Positions 58,457 through 64,000 of a stretch of 64,000 bases of DNA are shown in pieces (position 1 is the first letter of the stretch; each line of letters begins with the position of its first letter). The position numbers and the translations under genes are program-made. Under the pieces are notes generated by a model. That model saw only the letters and a program-made list of their open reading frames with translations. It searched no databases and was not told the origin of the DNA. The stretch lies in the NCBI GenBank assembly GCA_031772625.1, contig CM062814.1:826716757-826780756 (forward strand), written 5' to 3'. Source of the DNA: Pinus tabuliformis (Eukaryota; Streptophyta; Pinopsida; Pinales; Pinaceae).

Positions 58457-58552
58457 CAGTGTTATCAGAACCAAACCAGAATCAGTGGAACTTGCTGGTC
58501 CGACCGTTTTTTGCCCAAAACCGGTCAGAATCGGAATAGGCCGGTTCGGTAC
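58457..58552. mobile_element. One end of an hAT-like element, cut by a copia insertion
   Basis: It starts CAGTGTTATCAGAACC, a typical hAT terminus. Within 96 bases it has GGTCCGACCG, ACCGGTCAGAATCGG and GGCCGGTTCGG words. The copia LTR then begins at 58553, so the rest should lie beyond the window. The bases before it (GGTTTCCC) would be the target duplication. Confidence 0.6.
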
Positions 58553-60569
58553 TGTTAAAATTGGCAACTAGGGCCAAACTCCATGTGGGTCATCTTATTA
58601 ATGGAAGCTGATATTTTTCTTGGATCCCTCTCATCCAGAGGTGTAGGATTGATCTAAATATCATCCGATTCCGATAAGTATTCATGGAGATATGAATTTA
58701 TTTGTGTTATGGGACAATTCGTCAAGGTCGGCCAGCAACCAAATAACCCCCTCTTGTGCTCTACGTTTTAGTATAAATAGAAGAGGACTTTAAGTCATTT
58801 GAGACTTACTCTTGTGATCTCTCTTCATCCTGTTTTGGGTTTGATGAAGATGAGATCTAGAGGGAGTGCCCTAGGATATATGCTGCCCTAAGATAACATG
58901 CCCTAGATCTAAATGCAGTCATGGGAGAATAGGCTCTACGTTGCTCTAATGGAGAAGCCTAATGCAGCCATGGAAGAAGCCCTACTGTTATCATGAAGAA
59001 ACACCTACGCTGGCATGGAAATAAAGCCCTAATGCTGCTTAATGAAGAAGCCTCCTATCACAGTCATGGAACAAGGGTTCTAACGTTGTTATGCCCTAAA
59101 CGCAGAGAGACCTAAACTCTGTCCTAGAGAAATCTTGGCTACAGCCTAACGTTGTCATGGATGACCCTATGGAGATGACCTTAACACAGTCTCCTAGCCG
59201 CAACACTTAAGGAAGTGTCTTAGCCACAATCTGGCCGTTGTCCTGGCCCTAGAAGCAGTCCCCTATCTGCTGTCCTGAGGAGAGGTCTACACGCTGGTCT
59301 AGTTCTGTGTAGCCCTAGTCACAGTCTGGATGCACTCTAAATGCTGGCCTTATTCCGCAGCAAAAGAAGGGCTCTATGTTGCCCTAACCGCAGTCCTCCT
59401 AGGAGATATAATTCGCAGTCATTAAGGGTTCTATGCAGCAAGAGAAGGACTCATACTCGCTGGAAAGAGGAGGTCTTAAATAGCTCTAGACACAGTCAAA
59501 AGGAAGTGTATTAAAGAGTGCCCTAGCCGCAGTCATACCATAGCCTTATGATGCACAGGGACAACGTCAAAGGAAGGTCTAGAAGTAACTTGAATGACAT
59601 GGTGAAGAGTTCCTCAAGCCGCAGTAAGGAGGCCTAAAGAGGCCCTAATCTCAGATGTGAAGATGTCCTCATCCGCTGTCACATCTTGCCATAACTACAA
59701 CTATCTCACTGCTGGTCAAAAGCATGAATGAGGTACGTTTGGGAGCAACTGTCATTAGATTAGAAGTCAGAGGGCTAAGCTGCTATCTAGGGTCTAGTTT
59801 GGGTCTGCTTGAAGAAATCTGTAACTATAGCCTAGCTGCTCTGCTAGGCTGCAAGCCATAGCAAGCAGCTAAGGCTGATATACATTTGCAGCAAAGTGGA
59901 CGTTGTTTGATAAGAGCAACAGAAGTATTGCAGCAGCATGATGTAGCAACAAGGTATTGCAGCATGATGATGATGATGTATTGAGTATGCCTTGAGTGTA
60001 TGATTGGGTGAAACACAGTGACAGGTGCAACTGATGATGAGGTGCAGATCCGTGATGAGAGCAACACAGTGACAGGAACAACAACATGAAGTGCATAGCA
60101 TGGTCACTAGGTCCAGCACTGTGATGATGAGTGCAGCATGGTGCAGCACGGTGAGGTGCAACATATGGACGAGATGCAACACAATGACAGGTGAAGGAGT
60201 CACCTTGGAGAATCAGTTGAAGTAACATGTCTTCAACTAATCTCATGTAGAGATGATCGATTCTCTTATCTAGAAAGTCGAAGTGTTGACTTCTGTTGTA
60301 AATGTATTATCTCTCTCTCTCTCTCTCCACTGAACTATTGAAGAACATATTAAAAGGATTGATCAAGGGTTTCCCCACATTGGGGTTTGTCCCTGGCTAG
60401 CGTCACATCTTGTGTCCTCTTGTCTTGGCTTGTCTTCTGTGATTTATGTTTATGTTCTATCTGTAGTTTACTTTAATGCTGATGTGATTGCTAATCTGGA
60501 AAAGGCATTGAGCTAATTTTGAAAATTAAAATAAATTGCTCTAAGCATAGAACATACCTAAAATTAACA
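58553..60569 (+). repeat. 5' LTR of copia B
   Basis: About 2.0 kb, TGTTAAAATTGG to AAATTAACA. Its R/U5 part (about 58860-59700) is a run of degenerate repeats around 'gccctaa.cgcagtc' words. A (CT)n tract lies at 60310-60328. Confidence 0.8.
58772..58779 (+). promoter_or_regulatory. TATA box of copia B 5' LTR
   Basis: TATAAATA, conserved at 63559-63566 in the 3' LTR. Confidence 0.65.
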
Positions 60570-60655
60570 TGGTATCAGAGCTAAGGTGAAGACAATGCCC
60601 AAGCAAGAGTGAAAGAGCAATCACCGAAGACAGTTGGGAAAGGACAAAAGGATTA

Positions 60656-62520
60656 GTGGATTCCTCATCCCTCTTTAAATTCACCAATGGTGAAGTTGAA
60701 GTAGAGAATATTATCAGAATGATGCAGCGGAAGCTTCTGATGGCCTACCTAAAGATCACTTCATTGGGAAGTCCGGATCTAAGGGTGGAAGGAAAGGCAG
60801 ATGCCTTGGTTGCAATAAGTTCGGCCATTATGCGAAGGAGTGTCTAAATGGCAGAGACACATCTCTTGATGAAGATAACAATCATTCTAGAGACATCTTC
60901 AATGATCAAAGGAATGACAGGTAATGCAGGTCATCAAAGAAATGGCCGACTCTTCAAAGAAAGCAAGGAACCCCGGGTATGAAGAATCAAATATTGTTTT
61001 TGATAAGATAAAGAAGCGTTATCTTGTATTGGCCCTCTCCTTCAGATTCTTTGTGAATCTGGCTTATTGATTGTAGTGCTTCAAGGTACTTCATCGGATA
61101 GTAGGGTGCACCCTCTAATTTGTTAGAAATGGAAACAATTGTGGGATTATACTTGGAGCCGATGCCACCTATCCTGTAAAGGGTGTAGGGAATGTTACCC
61201 CTCAATTGAATGAGGGTAAATCGATTCATTTACAGAATCTCTTTTATGTACCTGATTGCAAGAAGAACCTGATGTCCATTTTGGCAATGGAAGTCAAAGG
61301 TTATAGGGTGGCACTCATCGATGGAAAGGTACGTGTTTGAAAATAGAATTTTCAAAGATGTTTTTGAGTTCAGGGTTGTATCAAGTTGCAGGAAGTGCAC
61401 TGGGGACCGTGTCCATTGACACATAGCACCGGAGGTCTGTGAGTCAGATGGTGACAAGGATGCTTGAATTCAAAAAGAGCATGAAATTACATGTCTGAGA
61501 TGTACCGAAGGAAAGTATTACAAGGGGACCATTCCCCTCATGTAGCAGGTCCACAGGTTTGGAACAACCCGAGGGGTTTGAGATTGATGATAAGGAATCT
61601 CACGTATGCAGGTGGAAGAAAGCCCTCTATGGCTTGAAGCAAAATTCCCCGTGCGTAGTATGGAGGATTGATAGCTGTCAGATGAAACTGAGATTCACTA
61701 AGAGTGAAGCCGATCCAAACCATTGTTTGAAGGTTGTGGATGATAGACCTCTCATACCAGCACCTTCTGAGGGTGACCTATTTCAAACAGGCGCAAACCC
61801 TCTCACTTGCAGAAGTAAGAGGGAGTTGGATTCCAGATGTGGAATGGTAAACTGCAAGCCCGTGACTACCTTGAGGATCTTAACTTTCAGAAGTTATATG
61901 GTGATGATGTTGGACCAGATTTGGGAAATGCCTCTGAGTTTCATAAACTCATTTGCATTGATGTTCTTGGTGAACTTTCGTCCGGACATGTTTTGCAGTT
62001 AGCATGGTGAGGTCATATTTGGTTGAGCCTCATTGGATTGGTGCCAAGAATCTTCTGAGATATCTTCGGGGCACGATCTCTCATGATACACTGTCGGAAA
62101 TATGAAGCTGCATGATTATTCGAATGTTGACTAGGCAAGTAGCGTGAAGGATCACTAGAGCACTTCTAAGCACTGTTTCTCTTTGGGTTCCGCTTCGATA
62201 TCATGGACGAGCAGGAAGTAGAAGTCGGTTGCTATAAGCACCGCCAAGACCGAATACATAGTTATGAGTATGATCTCGTATGAAGCTGCCTAGTTGTGGA
62301 AGCTCTTCAGTGAGCTGTTTGTACACATGATGAATACCACTGTGATCTTTGTGACAACCAGAGGGGGGATTCGATTACTGAGAAATCCTGTATTCGATGA
62401 TTGCTCCAGCAGATAGACATCAGATATTGCCTTATCTGGGATATGGTAAGTCGATGAGCGAGGAGGCTCCATTGCATTGAGACTGATGTACAGGTCGCAA
62501 ACATTTTGTCTAAGCCTCGG
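60656..62520 (+). pseudogene. Copia B gag-pol scraps
   Basis: Readable pieces are the zinc knuckle CLGCNKFGHYAKEC (about 60801-60842), a protease-like WLID-SASRYF region (about 61060), [27 protein letters not shown] in reverse transcriptase (61562-61640, shown here only as a landmark by its YGLKQ), and an RNase-H-like tail (about 62180-62510). Order and content match Ty1/copia. Fossil. Confidence 0.65.
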
Positions 62521-62694
62521 GAAAGGTCAAATCTGTGACTTTCTCGAATGACTTGGAGTCGTTGAGAGACCTTCTTATAAGGGTCTTGCATGTTGCATGC
62601 ATTGAGGTCTGGGAGCTTTGCGGGGCTTGGGGTACTTACTGGAGCAACATACAACCACAGGGCGACTCATCCTCCCGCGGAAGTGCGCTATGTA

Positions 62695-62925
62695 CAGGTG
62701 ATTAGTTCTCCTGTGGGCCAGGATGATTAGTTCTCCGTGGCGACTATGGAACAGGATGATTAGTTCTCCTGTAGGCCAGGATGATTTGTTCTCTGTGGCG
62801 ACTATGGAACAAGATGATTATTTCCCCTGTGCGCCAGGATGATTAGTTCTCCGTGGCATCCATTGGATAGGATGATTCGTTCTCTTGTGGACAGGATGAT
62901 TAGTTCACCTGTCGAGGCATCCTAC
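62695..62925 (+). repeat. Tandem repeat in the 3' region of copia B
   Basis: About nine occurrences of GATGATTAGTTCTCC-like words form a higher unit of about 63 bp (…CTGTGGGCCAGGATGATT…, …CCGTGGCGACTATGGAAC…). Located between the RNase H remnant and the 3' LTR. Confidence 0.8.
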
Positions 62926-63339
62926 CCATGCAGTCTGGGACTCATGGGAAGTACCTCTCATTTGATCAATGAGTAGGGAAATGAGGTTAGGGACCATAGT
63001 AGTACTATTGATGGACGCATCGTTGTATCTACCATACTCCCTATGCTAGGATGACCTCCATTGATTTGGGATCAATGACACTGATATGGGATCTGTATGA
63101 GTGATTTGAGACACTCCTTTGTGATATTGATCTGGGATCAATAAAAACTGACTTTGGGTCAAGTAGAGAATGGTATGAGACATTCTTGATCAATTTGTCT
63201 TCTTCACTGTTCAACAGAACAGAGCAGAGCAAAGCAGAGCAGAGCTCAGCAAAGTAGAGCAGTGCAGGGCACCGATGGCAGAGATAGTATAGTTGGACAT
63301 ATGGATCAGCGGATGGAGTTCTCCCTAGTTGAGAGGGAG

Positions 63340-63673
63340 TGTTAAAATTGGAAATTAGGGCCAAACTCCATGTGGGTCATCTTATTAATGGACGCTGATA
63401 TTTTTCTTGGATCCCTCTCATCGAGACGTGTAGGATTGATCTAAAGATCATCTGATTCCGATTAGTATTCATGGAGATATGAATTCATTTGTGTTATGGG
63501 ACAATTCGTCAAGGTCGGCCAACAACCAAATAACCCCCTCTTGAGCTCTACGTTTTAGTATAAATAGAAGAAGACTTTAAGTCATTTGAGACTTACTCAC
63601 TCTTGTGATCTCTCTTCATCTTGTTTTGGGTTTGATGAAGATGAGATCTAGAGGGAGTGCCCTAAGATATATG
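63340..63673 (+). repeat. 3' LTR of copia B, first part
   Basis: Collinear with 58553-58885 (TGTTAAAATTGG, TATAAATA, GGGAGTGCCCTA) up to GATATATG, where CAGTGTTCC begins. Confidence 0.82.
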
Positions 63674-64000
63674 CAGTGTTCCACGGGGACGCGTCCCCCA
63701 GGGTTGGGTGCGCGCACCCCTCGCACCCCACGCACCCGGGACGGGGAGTCTCTTGGGGGTGCGTTTCCCCACGCACCCTTTTTGGGGAGTCTTGGGGAGA
63801 CGCAAGGGGGTGCGTTTCCCCAGTGTGGGAGTCTAGACTCCCCACGACTCCCCAAAAAGGGTGCTTCTGGGCGTCCCCCTTTAGTGTGGGAGTCTAGACT
63901 CCCCAAAAAGGGTGCTTCTGGGCGTCCCCCTTCAGTGTGGGAGTCTAGACTCCCCAAAAAGGGTGCGCCTGGGCGTCCCCCTTTAAATTTGTCTAATAAG
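63674..64000. mobile_element. One end of an hAT-like element with 51-bp tandem repeats
   Basis: It starts CAGTGTTCCACGGGGACGCG inside the copia B LTR; the expected 8-bp duplication would be GATATATG. The terminus is a dense array of GGGTGCG/CGCACCC and GGGGACG words. From about 63822 a unit of 51 bp (AGTGTGGGAGTCTAGACTCC … GGGCGTCCCCCTT) repeats, with 61 bp between the first two units. The other end lies beyond the window. Confidence 0.75.

Larger units (their letters stand above)
58553..64000 (+). mobile_element. Copia element B fossil (runs past the window end)
   Basis: The 5' LTR is 58553-60569, the primer-binding site TGGTATCAGAGC 60570-60581, the internal region 60582-63339, and the 3' LTR from 63340. 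The 3' LTR is interrupted by an hAT at 63674. Its internal part is short and heavily decayed, with gag knuckle, protease-like, reverse-transcriptase-like and RNase-H-like scraps. The polypurine tract GAGAGGGAG precedes 63340. Broken, many breaks. Only one end of any target duplication is visible (GGTAC at 58548-58552). Confidence 0.8.

Noticed and set aside
59825-60246. His/Cys-rich minus-strand frames
   Set aside because: By-product of the repetitive 'gcagca/gatgatg' composition of the copia B LTR.
62695-62925. CRISPR-like spacing of repeats
   Set aside because: A eukaryotic retroelement setting, with spacers that are themselves repeated; it is a tandem array, not a CRISPR.
63616-63957. Minus-strand repetitive protein (GSLDSHT…GGRPEAPFL units)
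   Set aside because: It only translates the 51-bp subterminal DNA repeats of an hAT end.

Overview
The window looks like transposon-rich intergenic or intronic DNA from a land plant with a large genome. A seed plant, possibly a gymnosperm, is my inference. It rests on plant-type Ty1/copia and Ty3 LTR elements primed by initiator methionine tRNA, hAT transposons, an L1-like LINE, a tRNA-derived SINE, and one spliced exon of the plant DUF616 (MUCI70-like) glycosyltransferase family. No rRNA gene, tRNA gene, CRISPR array or complete host gene was seen.

Layout. 1-1090: decayed hAT transposase. 1610-3240: Ty3 fossil. 3242-11901: small non-autonomous LTR element (copy A), split by a whole, very young Ty1/copia element (5725-11692) whose 234-bp LTRs look identical and whose gag-pol frame is open for 1368 codons. 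11930-13342: LINE fragment with a poly(A) end. 13840-14051: DUF616 exon in otherwise plain AT-rich DNA. 15621-16350: solo LTR-like piece. 17543-26930: Ty3 fossil flanked by AGGTG on both sides, carrying an autonomous-type hAT (17611-21418) in its 5' LTR, a 1-kb non-autonomous hAT (24997-25997) at its pol end, and an inverted LTR fragment as its right edge. 29245-33660: copy B of the non-autonomous LTR family, minus strand, with CACTT target duplication. 33904-34150: SINE. 34830-36655: copia LTR plus gag fragment. 38032-39474: retroposed insert with a 20-bp target duplication. 42929 to beyond the window end: a copia element nested several layers deep. It holds a non-autonomous hAT (43931-45411), a gag-only copia-type element (48546-56435, itself holding a solo LTR), an hAT end (58457), another copia (58553 onward), and an hAT end inside the latter's 3' LTR (63674 onward).

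The order of insertions can be read from target duplications. The hAT-like elements share one design: short inverted ends, 8-bp target duplications where both ends are visible, and dense subterminal arrays of a family-specific GC-rich word. The two non-autonomous LTR copies share their 3' polypurine region with the Ty3 fossil at 1610-3240, which suggests an autonomous partner. The only coding sequence likely to belong to the host is the DUF616 exon. The only transposon frame that looks intact is the copia gag-pol. All boundaries, homology calls and difference counts were made by eye.
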